Shown here piece after piece: positions 53,616-62,036 of a DNA stretch of 64,000 nt. The translations under genes and the position numbers were made by a program. Positions within the stretch are counted from its first letter, which is position 1; each line of letters opens with the position of its first letter. A model generated the notes under the pieces. That model was given only the letters and a program-made list of their open reading frames with translations, did not search any database and was not told the DNA's origin. This DNA is from Vibrio tetraodonis (GTDB lineage Bacteria > Pseudomonadota > Gammaproteobacteria > Enterobacterales > Vibrionaceae), in contig NZ_QLYY01000019.1 in NCBI RefSeq assembly GCF_003350295.1, forward strand, positions 62,001 through 126,000. Direction: 5' to 3'.

Positions 53616-54081
53616 GCTATACATCCCTCATGCATATTGTTACTAACGTTGTGTGATTACACGAACAATCCGTGTGTAAACATAACAGTGAATAACCATT
53701 CAGCCGCTGCTAAATTTCCAGTCACTATGTGACCAATGTAGTCAATGCTTGGGAGCAGTCAATAGTGAAAATTGCTTGAACTGTGCATATTTGTAAACAA
53801 GTCACCTTTATCGTTTACGTTCTTGCAATTATTTTCACACTGCGACCAGTACTATATAATAAAGAAAAGGGTTTTTGGTTTCTTTTTAATCAATTAGATA
53901 GATAATTCAGCCAGATACAAATCTTTTATTTGCAGCGATACAATTGCTGCATTAGTCTCTAAGTAAGGGCGTAAATTTGCTTTGCTCAATTTGGCCGCAC
54001 TATAAGAGATAGATCTACATATAAAACGCATTGAAGTGTTAAAATCATATGAAAGGGACGTTGTTTTAAACACGAAGAGTC
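53616..54081. other. cspD-clpS divergent intergenic region
   Basis: These 466 bases hold no recognised gene or RNA. A likely clpS promoter is TTTTCA, 17 bases, TATAAT, with the -10 near 53855. An AT-only hairpin follows at about 53862-53888 (AAAGAAA/TTTCTTT arms then a T run), so close to the -10 that it could attenuate transcripts or be chance. Confidence 0.4.
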
Positions 54082-54402
54082 ATGAGCAAGCAATTTGAAT
54101 GGGTTTCTCCAGACCACGATTTACTGGAGATTGAAAAGACTAAAGTGTCGCCACCATCTCGGTACAATGTCGTTCTAAACAACGACGATTACACCCCGAT
54201 GGACTTTGTAATTGAGATCCTAGAGCGCTTTTTTTCGATGGATATAGACAGAGCGACACAAGTAATGCTCAAAGTGCATTACGAAGGTAAAGCGATTTGT
54301 GGCACATATACTGCAGAGGTCGCAGAGACAAAAGTAGCGCAAGTTACAATGTATTCTCAGGAAAACGAGCATCCCTTGCTTTGTACAATGGAGCAAGTGT
54401 AG
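54082..54402 (+). CDS. clpS: ATP-dependent Clp protease adaptor ClpS
   Basis: This 106-residue N-recognin binds proteins with N-terminal Leu, Phe, Tyr or Trp and hands them to ClpA. The N-terminal extension is flexible. The core is [20 protein letters not shown] with the Asn/Asp pair that holds the N-degron, then [21 protein letters not shown] and [15 protein letters not shown]. The length equals E. coli ClpS. It lies 41 bases upstream of clpA, so the two form an operon. The enzymes that create its substrates (aat, bpt) are in the same window. Confidence 0.96.
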   Translation: MSKQFEWVSPDHDLLEIEKTKVSPPSRYNVVLNNDDYTPMDFVIEILERFFSMDIDRATQVMLKVHYEGKAICGTYTAEVAETKVAQVTMYSQENEHPLLCTMEQV

Positions 54403-54443
54403 AGCTTAACCAAGCAATTTAAGTTGCTGCTAAGGAGGTACTT

Positions 54444-56717
54444 ATGTTGAATAAAGAGTTAGAGTCGAGTCTTAATGGCGCATTCTCTCGTGCTAGAGAC
54501 AAGCGACATGAGTTCATGACTGTCGAGCACCTCCTGCTAGCATTGTTAGAAAATGATGCGGCCAGAGAGGCTTTGCTGGCCTGTCAGGCGGATATTGACT
54601 CGCTAAGGAATGAGTTAGATATCTTTATCGATCAAACGACACCATTGATACCAGAAAATGATGAAACAAGAGAAACGCAACCAACACTGAGTTTTCAGCG
54701 TGTCCTGCAGCGTGCAGTATTTCACGTTCAATCATCTGGTCGAAGTGAAGTGACAGGTGCCAATGTTCTGGTTGCCATTTTTAGTGAGCAAGAATCTCAC
54801 GCAGCTTATTTAATGAAGAAGAATGACATTAGTCGCCTCGATATCGTTAACTTCATTTCTCATGGTATTACTAAAGCGTCTAGCTCAAGCGACGATTCAT
54901 CTTCTTCTGATTCATACAGCAGTAACGATAGTGCTGAGGAGTCGGGATCCGAAGAGCGTCTAGAAAGCTTTGCATCTAACCTCAATTTGCTGGCTAAACA
55001 GGGTCAAATTGATCCTCTAATTGGTCGAGACAAAGAGCTTGAGAGGACAATACAAGTTCTATGTCGTCGTCGTAAAAACAATCCTCTATTAGTTGGCGAG
55101 GCTGGTGTTGGTAAAACGGCTATCGCTGAAGGACTGGCTTGGAGAATTGTTGAAGGGCAAGTTCCTGAAATCATAAAACAAAGCGTTATTTATTCTCTGG
55201 ATATCGGATCCTTACTTGCGGGTACCAAATATCGAGGTGATTTTGAGAAACGTTTTAAAGCAATTCTCAAACAGTTGGAAAAAGAGGACGATGCCATACT
55301 GTTCATCGACGAGATTCATACCATCATCGGGGCTGGTGCAGCTTCAGGCGGTCAGGTCGATGCGGCAAATCTGATAAAACCCCTGCTAAGTAGTGGCAAA
55401 TTACGTTGTATAGGTTCTACAACCTATCAGGAATACAGCAATATTTTCGACAAGGAGCGAGCTCTCTCACGTCGTTTCCAAAAAATAGATATTGTTGAAC
55501 CATCACTTGACGACACGACGAAAATCTTAATGGGGCTCAAGCCTAAATATGAAGCACACCATGAGGTTCGTTACACCAATAAGGCACTTCGCGCTGCTGT
55601 TGAGCTTTCTGCAAAATACATCAATGAGCGTCATTTACCTGACAAAGCCATTGATGTGATTGACGAGGCTGGTGCGCGTCATCGCCTTGCCCCGGCAAGC
55701 CGTCGCAAGAAAACCGTCGGGGTCGCTGACATCGAAGCTATGGTTGCCAAAATGGCACGTATTCCAGAGAAGTCAGTATCTTCTTCCGATAAAGAAATCC
55801 TGCAAAATCTTGATGATAAGATGAAGATGTTGGTTTTTGGTCAAGACGATGCTATTGATGTCTTAAGCGAGGCTATTAAACTGACTAGAGCAGGACTGGG
55901 CGCCGATAATAAACCCGTCGGTTCTTTCTTGTTTGCTGGGCCCACAGGCGTTGGTAAGACTGAAGTAACGCTTCAGCTTTCAAAACTAATGGGTATCGAG
56001 CTATTGCGCTTTGACATGTCTGAGTACGGTGAGAGGCACTCTGTTAGCCGATTAATTGGCGCACCTCCTGGTTACGTTGGTTACGATCAAGGTGGTTTAT
56101 TGACCGATGCAGTTATCAAACACCCACACTCTGTTGTTCTGTTGGATGAAATAGAAAAAGCTCACCCAGACATTTTTAATCTGTTGTTGCAGGTTATGGA
56201 TAACGGTACGCTCACGGATAACAATGGCCGTAAAGCGGATTTCCGTAACGTTATTTTAGTGATGACAACTAATGCGGGTGTTCAGGAGACAGTCAAAAAA
56301 TCGATTGGTCTGATCCAGCAAGATCACAGTCATGATGCGATGTCGGAGATTAAAAAAGTATTTACACCTGAGTTCCGCAACCGATTAGATAATGTAATTT
56401 GGTTCAATAGCTTGGATGAGAATGTCATTCATCAAGTGGTTGATAAGTTTATTGTTGAACTGCAGGCACAGTTGGATGCAAGAGGTGTTTCGCTCGAAGT
56501 TTCAGATAAAGCTCGCCATTGGCTGGCTCTTAAAGGTTATGACAAGGCGATGGGAGCAAGACCAATGGGGCGCGTTATTCAGGAACAGCTCAAAAAGCCG
56601 CTTGCAAACGAACTCTTGTTTGGTGCTCTAGTTGATGGTGGGACAGTGAAGGTCGACTTGAGAAAAGATCAGCTCAAATTCAAGTATATGAGCCAGAAAG
56701 AAGTCGCTGTTCATTAA
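54444..56717 (+). CDS. clpA: ATP-dependent Clp protease ATP-binding subunit ClpA
   Basis: This 757-residue AAA+ unfoldase feeds ClpP. The N-domain ([34 protein letters not shown]) binds ClpS. A Ser/Asp-rich linker lies near 148-170. AAA1 has Walker [14 protein letters not shown] and Walker [18 protein letters not shown]2 has Walker [14 protein letters not shown] and Walker [17 protein letters not shown]. The ClpP-contact loop region is near [10 protein letters not shown]. The length matches E. coli (758). clpP is elsewhere. Confidence 0.97.
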   Translation: MLNKELESSLNGAFSRARDKRHEFMTVEHLLLALLENDAAREALLACQADIDSLRNELDIFIDQTTPLIPENDETRETQPTLSFQRVLQRAVFHVQSSGRSEVTGANVLVAIFSEQESHAAYLMKKNDISRLDIVNFISHGITKASSSSDDSSSSDSYSSNDSAEESGSEERLESFASNLNLLAKQGQIDPLIGRDKELERTIQVLCRRRKNNPLLVGEAGVGKTAIAEGLAWRIVEGQVPEIIKQSVIYSLDIGSLLAGTKYRGDFEKRFKAILKQLEKEDDAILFIDEIHTIIGAGAASGGQVDAANLIKPLLSSGKLRCIGSTTYQEYSNIFDKERALSRRFQKIDIVEPSLDDTTKILMGLKPKYEAHHEVRYTNKALRAAVELSAKYINERHLPDKAIDVIDEAGARHRLAPASRRKKTVGVADIEAMVAKMARIPEKSVSSSDKEILQNLDDKMKMLVFGQDDAIDVLSEAIKLTRAGLGADNKPVGSFLFAGPTGVGKTEVTLQLSKLMGIELLRFDMSEYGERHSVSRLIGAPPGYVGYDQGGLLTDAVIKHPHSVVLLDEIEKAHPDIFNLLLQVMDNGTLTDNNGRKADFRNVILVMTTNAGVQETVKKSIGLIQQDHSHDAMSEIKKVFTPEFRNRLDNVIWFNSLDENVIHQVVDKFIVELQAQLDARGVSLEVSDKARHWLALKGYDKAMGARPMGRVIQEQLKKPLANELLFGALVDGGTVKVDLRKDQLKFKYMSQKEVAVH

Positions 56718-56736
56718 GTCTGTGAAAAGCAATCTT

Positions 56737-56768
56737 AAGCCAGGGTGCTCAGTACTCTGGCTTTTTTA
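56737..56768 (+). terminator. clpA terminator
   Basis: A stem AAGCCAG/CTGGCTT (56737-56743 with 56757-56763) is followed by TTTTTAAT. Confidence 0.85.
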
Positions 56769-56815
56769 ATTTGACTAATAAATACCTTTTCTTTAGTGGT
56801 GTAGTGAGCATGCTC

Positions 56816-57637
56816 TTAGACTAGCTCCAACGTGTGCTGATAGTGAAATTTGTATCCTAGCTCTTCTACGTGAGTTGAGCTAATACGCTTATCATCTTGT
56901 TGGACTACGGGGGGCAACGGGTGCTTAGATTGAACACTATCCAGAGCGGCTTGGTAAAACTCAGCTTTACTGACGGTATTAGGCGTTGTGGCGTTAACAA
57001 CGGCGTTTGACGTTAATGTAGACATGAAACTGACCACGCCAATTGCATCAGTAAGATGCAACATGTTTGCTGGTGCACTTGAGCTAACTTGTTTCATTTT
57101 ACCAACAAAGCGGCTAGGGTGGCGATCTGGACCCACAAGGCCACTACAACGAACAATTGCGTATTTTATGCCTGAGTCAATTACATATTGCTCTGCTTGA
57201 AGCATAATCTTGGACTTTAGAGTGAAATCCTTGTTGTGTGAGGCGATAGACAGATAGGCATCGTCTTCTGTCATGGCCTTTGCAACATCAGGATAAACGC
57301 CGGTCGAGCTAACCATTATGATTTTTTCCACATGTGCTGATTGACATGCTTTAACCAGTTTATCCCAGTATCGGGTGTATTTTTCTCCATCACCGGATCT
57401 AAATCCTGGTGGAAAACAGCCAATAACAAGATCTGGTTGAGCGCTTTTAATGCTACTCGTGATGGTGTTTACATCACTTTTTAGGTCGATTAATGTACCA
57501 GTAAGAAGTAAATCATTGATTTCAGAGACACCAGCTTCGGTGGTTCGGCTAACCGCTACTCTATGGCCAATCGTTTGTAGATAGTGAGCGAGTGGTTTAC
57601 CTAGCCACCCACCACCAATAATTAATATGTCTTTCAT
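56816..57637 (-). CDS. NAD(P)-binding epimerase/reductase-like protein, YeeZ type
   Basis: This 273-residue extended-SDR-like protein has a Rossmann opening ILIIGGGWLGKPLAHYLQTIG at residues 4-24, followed by VAVSRTT. DLVIGCFPPGFRSG, KIIMVSSTGVYPD and YAIVRCSGLVGPDRHPSRFV mark the SDR core; VSSTGVYP resembles the YeeZ group. A catalytic YxxxK is not clearly placed. The substrate is unknown. It is convergent with clpA and divergent from the downstream solute-binding protein gene. Confidence 0.8.
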   Translation of the reverse strand: MKDILIIGGGWLGKPLAHYLQTIGHRVAVSRTTEAGVSEINDLLLTGTLIDLKSDVNTITSSIKSAQPDLVIGCFPPGFRSGDGEKYTRYWDKLVKACQSAHVEKIIMVSSTGVYPDVAKAMTEDDAYLSIASHNKDFTLKSKIMLQAEQYVIDSGIKYAIVRCSGLVGPDRHPSRFVGKMKQVSSSAPANMLHLTDAIGVVSFMSTLTSNAVVNATTPNTVSKAEFYQAALDSVQSKHPLPPVVQQDDKRISSTHVEELGYKFHYQHTLELV

Positions 57638-57813
57638 ACTTATCTCGTCATAGTCTCGGCCTAGTTTGATTACTATCTAAGAGATCCAATAAATAATCAA
57701 CCATAGTTTTTTGGGCTCTACGTCTCATAGATGAGACATCGCTCCGCTGTGGCTAAACATCATTAACTCTATTATTAATAGATGTATAACTGGGGACACA
57801 TTGTTGGGATTGG

Positions 57814-58569
57814 ATGAAGTGGCTTTTGCTGTGTTGGCTTGGGTTCATACCTGTTCTAGTCTCGGCTAGCAACAAGGTATATATGACGTCTTTAGATTGG
57901 CCTCCTTACTCGGGGGAGAACTTACGTGAAAATGGCTATTCTATTGCCATTGCTCGTGAGGCTTTCTCTGCTATGGGCTATGACCTAATCGTAGATTTCG
58001 AGCCTTGGGTGAGGGCGGTTTCATTAGCCACGAAATCAGAAAAATATATCGGATATTTCCCCGAGTATTTCTTTGATACCCAAGACTTTGTTTTTTCGGA
58101 TTCGATTGGTAGCGGGCCACTGGGCTTAGTCGAAAATTCTAATTTCCCAGTAACATGGAGTAAATTAGTCGATCTAAAAACGCTTCGTATCGGTGTTGTT
58201 CAAGGGTACGTCAATACTAAAGAATTCGATGATATGGTTGCAGATGGAGAGCTAGATGTAGAGGCATCGAGTAATGATACTAAGAATATTCATAAGGTAG
58301 CGAAAAGACGGTTAGATGCTGCAGTAATAGATTCGAATGTGCTAGAGCATTTGATCAGTGAGGACTCTCAGGAAGCTTTCTTAAGACAGCATTTGCAAAT
58401 GAACACTAGGCTATTGGACAACAAACAAATCTATGTTGCTTTTCGTAACGAACCGAAAGGAATTGATCTGAAGACGATTTTCAATCAAGGCTTACAAAAG
58501 ATTGATATCGAGTCGATTATTCATCGGTTGAACAAGCCAACCGATGCTGAGGGTAACATGGCTAATTGA
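57814..58569 (+). CDS. Periplasmic solute-binding protein, SBP_bac_3 family (orphan)
   Basis: This 251-residue protein has signal MKWLLLCWLGFIPVLVSASN. The mature part is a type II periplasmic binding fold: MTSLDWPPYSGENLRENGYSIAIAREAF, DFEPWVRAVSLA, YIGYFPEYF, KTLRIGVVQGYVNT. The DWPPY/PWxRA pattern is that of the Vibrio amino-acid-type binding proteins without an adjacent ABC permease. It may feed a remote transporter or a sensor. A second member (61141-61893) lies 3 kb away on the other strand. Confidence 0.8.
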   Translation: MKWLLLCWLGFIPVLVSASNKVYMTSLDWPPYSGENLRENGYSIAIAREAFSAMGYDLIVDFEPWVRAVSLATKSEKYIGYFPEYFFDTQDFVFSDSIGSGPLGLVENSNFPVTWSKLVDLKTLRIGVVQGYVNTKEFDDMVADGELDVEASSNDTKNIHKVAKRRLDAAVIDSNVLEHLISEDSQEAFLRQHLQMNTRLLDNKQIYVAFRNEPKGIDLKTIFNQGLQKIDIESIIHRLNKPTDAEGNMAN

Positions 58570-58570
58570 A

Positions 58571-58813
58571 CTAGGCGATTTCGCTGGAGAGTACTCGGAG
58601 TACTTTATCTGCATGTTCCGCAACCTCAATGCCTTCGTCAGTGAGATAACCCCCGTCTGGTTGTGTGCATAGCCCCTTATCAAAAAGTCTGCCAACCGCC
58701 GCCTGTATCTCATCGGTTGCATCTTGATGTACTTTTATCCCTGTTGCTGCACTTCGAATATCAAACTGAAGTAATAAGTTTAGTTCAGCCATTTTGTCCG
58801 CTGTATATTTCAT
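58571..58813 (-). CDS. TIGR02647 family protein
   Basis: This 80-residue protein matches the TIGR02647 pattern: MAELNLLLQFDIRSAATGIKVHQ, AVGRLFDKGLCTQPDGGYLT, then EGIEVAEHADKVLRVL. A short winged-helix-like fold is suggested by GGYLTDEG. Members are sometimes called DNA-binding, without experimental proof that I know of. The ATG at 58813 has GGAGAA seven bases upstream, while the in-frame ATG five codons earlier has none. It is convergent with the solute-binding protein gene with a single base between stops. Confidence 0.8.
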   Translation of the reverse strand: MKYTADKMAELNLLLQFDIRSAATGIKVHQDATDEIQAAVGRLFDKGLCTQPDGGYLTDEGIEVAEHADKVLRVLSSEIA

Positions 58814-59097
58814 ATTTGTCTTCTCCATAACATGCTACACAGCAACCTTAATCTCTGTAGGGGTACAGGGCAACGCTGGCTAGCAAGAAATGTTATCTGT
58901 TACCTGATATTACATGCTTAACTCGGTAGTGATTAAGTTAAATCGTATCATTCTCGATTGTTCGTGCTGTTAGGCTGGTCTTAACGCGGTATCGAAATGA
59001 CATAATTTAATTTCTTGAGATGAAAATTAGCACTTGAAAATTATAGTGATAACAGTGATCATTCGCGGCCATAAAACCACAAATTAAAAAATGTTTT

Positions 59098-59943
59098 ATG
59101 ATGAACCTGAACCATTTGGATTCTTTGTTACCCCCGCAAATGGCTGAACGTGCGGTAGAAATTGGTGTTGTTAAGGTCACCAAAGACCCTATAAAGTCTT
59201 TTCTGTTAGCCATTTCAGCGGGTATTCACATTGGTATTGCTTTTGTCTTCTACACAATTGTCACCACAGGAGCGGCTGATCTACCATGGGGTATGACTAG
59301 GCTCATTGGTGGACTGGCATTTAGTTTAGGTTTGATACTGGTTGTAGTGACAGGCGGAGAGTTGTTCACCAGCTCAGTATTGACTCTGGTTGCTCGCGCT
59401 AGTGGCAAAATCAGTTGGAAGATGCTGTTTAAAAACTGGTTTATAGTTTATAGCGGTAATCTTATAGGAGCCTTGCTTTTAGTTATATGCATGTTGCTCA
59501 CCAAGCAATACATGTTTGATGGTGGCCAAGTTGGGCTCAACGCAATGGCGATTTCACAGCATAAACTCCATCATGATTTTATCTCGGCCGTCGCTCTAGG
59601 CATTATGTGCAACGTATTAGTATGTATAGCCGTTTGGATGACATTTAGTGGGCGTACTTTAACTGACAAAATTGCGGTGATGATATTGCCAGTGGCTATG
59701 TTTGTTTCTTCTGGATTTGAGCATTGTATAGCAAATATGTTTCAGGTACCCATGGCAATAGGTATCAAATTCTTTGCACCTTCAGAGTTTTGGCAAATGA
59801 CAGGGGTTAATCCGTCTGATTACGCAGACTTGAATTTGGTGAATTTTGTAATGAATAATTTAATACCTGTTACCATAGGAAACATAATAGGTGGCGGTAT
59901 TTTTGTCGGCGTATGGTACTGGATGATTTATCTTAAAGACTAA
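59098..59943 (+). CDS. focA: Formate channel FocA
   Basis: This 281-residue pentameric inner-membrane channel of the formate/nitrite transporter family has six membrane segments. N-terminal LDSLLPPQMAERAVEIG, SFLLAISAGIHIGIAFVFY, VVTGGELFTSSVL (the FNT signature), NAMAISQHKLHHDF, VCIAVWMTFSGRTLTDK and SSGFEHCIANMFQVP with the pore His are all like V. cholerae FocA. It exports or imports formate during fermentation. pflB, its usual partner, is not in the window. The leader is 270 bases and has no clear ribosome binding site; a second ATG follows at 59101. I found no convincing FNR box. Confidence 0.92.
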   Translation: MMNLNHLDSLLPPQMAERAVEIGVVKVTKDPIKSFLLAISAGIHIGIAFVFYTIVTTGAADLPWGMTRLIGGLAFSLGLILVVVTGGELFTSSVLTLVARASGKISWKMLFKNWFIVYSGNLIGALLLVICMLLTKQYMFDGGQVGLNAMAISQHKLHHDFISAVALGIMCNVLVCIAVWMTFSGRTLTDKIAVMILPVAMFVSSGFEHCIANMFQVPMAIGIKFFAPSEFWQMTGVNPSDYADLNLVNFVMNNLIPVTIGNIIGGGIFVGVWYWMIYLKD

Positions 59944-60038
59944 CACTATGCCTAGCGGTAATCTTATCTTGGAGCTTATGGCACATACAGGATATTTATT
60001 GCTCAGCTCGAGAACTTATCCTGAAAGCTATGACACGG

Positions 60039-60061
60039 TTATCCACAGATTCTGTGGATAA
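60039..60061. repeat. Inverted pair of perfect DnaA boxes
   Basis: TTATCCACA (60039-60047) and its reverse complement TGTGGATAA (60053-60061) are separated by GATTC. The whole 23 bases are a near-perfect palindrome with a single central base. Both halves equal the strongest DnaA box. They lie between convergent focA and fetB. Two exact 9-mers as an inverted pair are unlikely by chance, but the palindrome could also serve as a terminator stem (no T tract seen). Confidence 0.75.
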
Positions 60062-60073
60062 CATCGATACTTA

Positions 60074-60868
60074 TTATTGGTGTTTGAAGTTGACCAATAT
60101 CTTCCCTTCTTTGTTGATGCAATAGCGAATCGTGAGTGTCAAAGTGAGACTTAGGGATATCGACAACATGACAAATATAGCGATCATGATCAAGAGCTGG
60201 TATTTGATCGCTATAATCGGGTTTGCCCCCCCTAAAATCTGACCTGTCATCATCCCAGGCAATGTCACTAAGCCTGTCGTTGTCATTGATGCAAGAGTTG
60301 GCGCTAATGATTTTCTTATTGCGTCACTGACAAAAGATTGAGTAGCAAACCGAGCTGAAGCTCCAAGCGCAATCGCTGCTTCGTACTCTCCTCGACGTGA
60401 ATCCATGGTAGTGAATAAGTTTTGTAACCCCACAATATTTCCGCTCAGTGAGTTACCCAGCAACATTCCTGCTAGAGGTATTATGTATTGAGCGTTGAAG
60501 AGGGGCACTGGCTTTATAATGACTATGCATAATACTGCTAGGATTGGTATTAGGCCGATAAGCAAACTGGCTGACACAGGGTAGATCAATCTTTTATGGG
60601 GAAGGTTCGCTTTACTGATAATAGCGCTCGCCCCTATCAAGGTCATAACGAGTAACCACACTGTGTTTATTACGGCGTTGTTAGTATTGAACAAGTATTC
60701 TAAATAGAGTCCTACCATAAGCAGTTGAATTGTCATTCTGACAATACTAATGACGATATCGCGCCCAATATGAAGCCTAAAGTAACGGTTGATAAAAAGA
60801 GGAATTGTTAAGGTCGAAAAGAACAGAAATAAGAGTGGCCAAGGAATATCTATCACACCACTATTCAT
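60074..60868 (-). CDS. FetB/YbbM-type (UPF0014) ABC permease, probable iron exporter subunit
   Basis: This 264-residue inner-membrane protein has about seven hydrophobic helices. The UPF0014 signature is MTIQLLMVGLYLEYLF, IIPLAGMLLGNSLSGNIVGL, RRGEYEAAIALGASARFATQ and LVTLPGMMTGQILGGANPI. In E. coli the FetAB pair exports iron and protects from oxidative stress. The ATPase partner FetA is not adjacent here: upstream lies only a small uncertain frame. Either FetA is elsewhere or this copy is an orphan. Confidence 0.85.
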   Translation of the reverse strand: MNSGVIDIPWPLLFLFFSTLTIPLFINRYFRLHIGRDIVISIVRMTIQLLMVGLYLEYLFNTNNAVINTVWLLVMTLIGASAIISKANLPHKRLIYPVSASLLIGLIPILAVLCIVIIKPVPLFNAQYIIPLAGMLLGNSLSGNIVGLQNLFTTMDSRRGEYEAAIALGASARFATQSFVSDAIRKSLAPTLASMTTTGLVTLPGMMTGQILGGANPIIAIKYQLLIMIAIFVMLSISLSLTLTLTIRYCINKEGKILVNFKHQ

Positions 60869-60900
60869 TTAAAACTCCTTATCTACGATGTTATCCGTCA

Positions 60901-61095
60901 ATGGGTTCTATGGTCAGTTCTGATGATCATGAGTTAGAGTTTTATGAGTGCCTTCATTCTTACCATAAAATTCTATCAAAGATAGCTCGATACTCAAAAA
61001 TAAATAGTCAGTTTAAACAAAGTATTAGTGTTTTAAGCGAAGTTAAATATGTGGGAACGGTGACTTCATTTGGTGGTCCCACAGAAGTGGCGTAA
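60901..61095 (+). CDS. Possible small hypothetical protein
   Basis: A 64-codon frame starts with ATG at 60901 (MGSMVSSDDHELEF) and ends at 61095, filling the gap between divergent fetB and the following gene. Composition is plausible for a soluble helical protein (YHKILSKIARYSKINSQFKQ). There is no clear ribosome binding site and no family I recognise. It may not be expressed. Confidence 0.35.
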   Translation: MGSMVSSDDHELEFYECLHSYHKILSKIARYSKINSQFKQSISVLSEVKYVGTVTSFGGPTEVA

Positions 61096-61104
61096 GCAAC
61101 TATG

Positions 61105-61137
61105 ACCAAGTGCGAGCTAATAGAGGAAGCACTTGGT
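61105..61137 (-). terminator. Hairpin after the second solute-binding protein gene
   Basis: Perfect 9-bp arms (61105-61113 with 61129-61137) lie just past the stop at 61141. No T tract follows on the minus strand. Confidence 0.4.
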
Positions 61138-61140
61138 TCC

Positions 61141-61893
61141 CTAATCAGTTAAGCCATATTTAATTTTGATATCTTGGAGCCTGATTTTTGCGTTGTCTTT
61201 GAAGTATTGATTGAGCTGAGAGACAATTTCTTGAGCGTGTGGATGGTCTCTTCGAACCGCTGCGTGTAACGGTGTGGAATCGAGATGACTGCGACTAAAG
61301 TACAGTTTGCCCTTACCAACTCTCATCTCTTGTACTGCCCATCTTCCTACCGCTTCGTCGGTGATTAGCACATCTGCTCGCTCTGTCAGTACTTGTCGTA
61401 TACTGTTAGTCAGATCGAGGGAGTTGATAGGGATCATATCTGGGTATTGGCGTAAATTTCCCGCGTAGGCATAATTGTTAATAAGAGCCACTCTCATCCC
61501 TTTTAAACTTTCTAATGACTCATATTCAAATTTAGTATCGCTACGTGAAACAAATACCATTCGGTTATTCATATAGCTATCCGTTAAAAGATAATCTTTT
61601 TCCCTTTGTTCTGTTTTCCAGATAGCAATGATGACATCATTTTGTCCGCCCAACGTTTCTTTTAGCACACGAGACCAAGGTTTTACCGTATAGTCGAACT
61701 CAAGTTCTGCAGCGTCGAGTGCGCCAGTGACTAGATCATAGGCAATACCACTACCGTAGGCAGAATTTACTATATAAGGTGGCCAAAGATCTTGCGACAC
61801 CCTAAGACGTTCATCTTCAGCTAATACGGAGCGGCCATACATTAAGCTCATGATAAGTAAAGCATATAGTTGTAGATTTTTAAACTTGATCAC
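61141..61893 (-). CDS. Periplasmic solute-binding protein, SBP_bac_3 family (orphan)
   Basis: This 250-residue protein has a signal peptide ending near SVLAED (about residues 22-27). The binding fold shows SQDLWPPYIVNSAYGSGIAY, DYTVKPWSRVLKE, VIIAIWKTEQREKDYLL, VALINNYAYAG and ERADVLITDEAVGRW. It is the same subfamily as the protein at 57814-58569 (WPPY and PW.R motifs), and also has no permease or ATPase next to it. The ligand is unknown; amino acids or other small polar solutes are likely. It is divergent from the alpha-galactosidase gene. Confidence 0.8.
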   Translation of the reverse strand: MIKFKNLQLYALLIMSLMYGRSVLAEDERLRVSQDLWPPYIVNSAYGSGIAYDLVTGALDAAELEFDYTVKPWSRVLKETLGGQNDVIIAIWKTEQREKDYLLTDSYMNNRMVFVSRSDTKFEYESLESLKGMRVALINNYAYAGNLRQYPDMIPINSLDLTNSIRQVLTERADVLITDEAVGRWAVQEMRVGKGKLYFSRSHLDSTPLHAAVRRDHPHAQEIVSQLNQYFKDNAKIRLQDIKIKYGLTD

Positions 61894-62036
61894 TCTCTCA
61901 CCCAGATTGGTTTTATAACTGCTTATAACTAGTTTAGTTCAGGATAAAACAGAACGTCTCAAACTGAAAAATAGACATAAAAATTGGAGTAACCTAATGT
62001 AAATAAAGAAACATCATAAACCTAAGGGAAATCCGT

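Noticed and set aside
53862..53888. Small RNA or attenuator before clpS
   Set aside because: The stem is A/T only and too close to the -10; evidence is too weak for a feature of its own.
58829..59097. FNR box before focA
   Set aside because: Several TTGA and ATCA half-sites exist but none with the right spacing.
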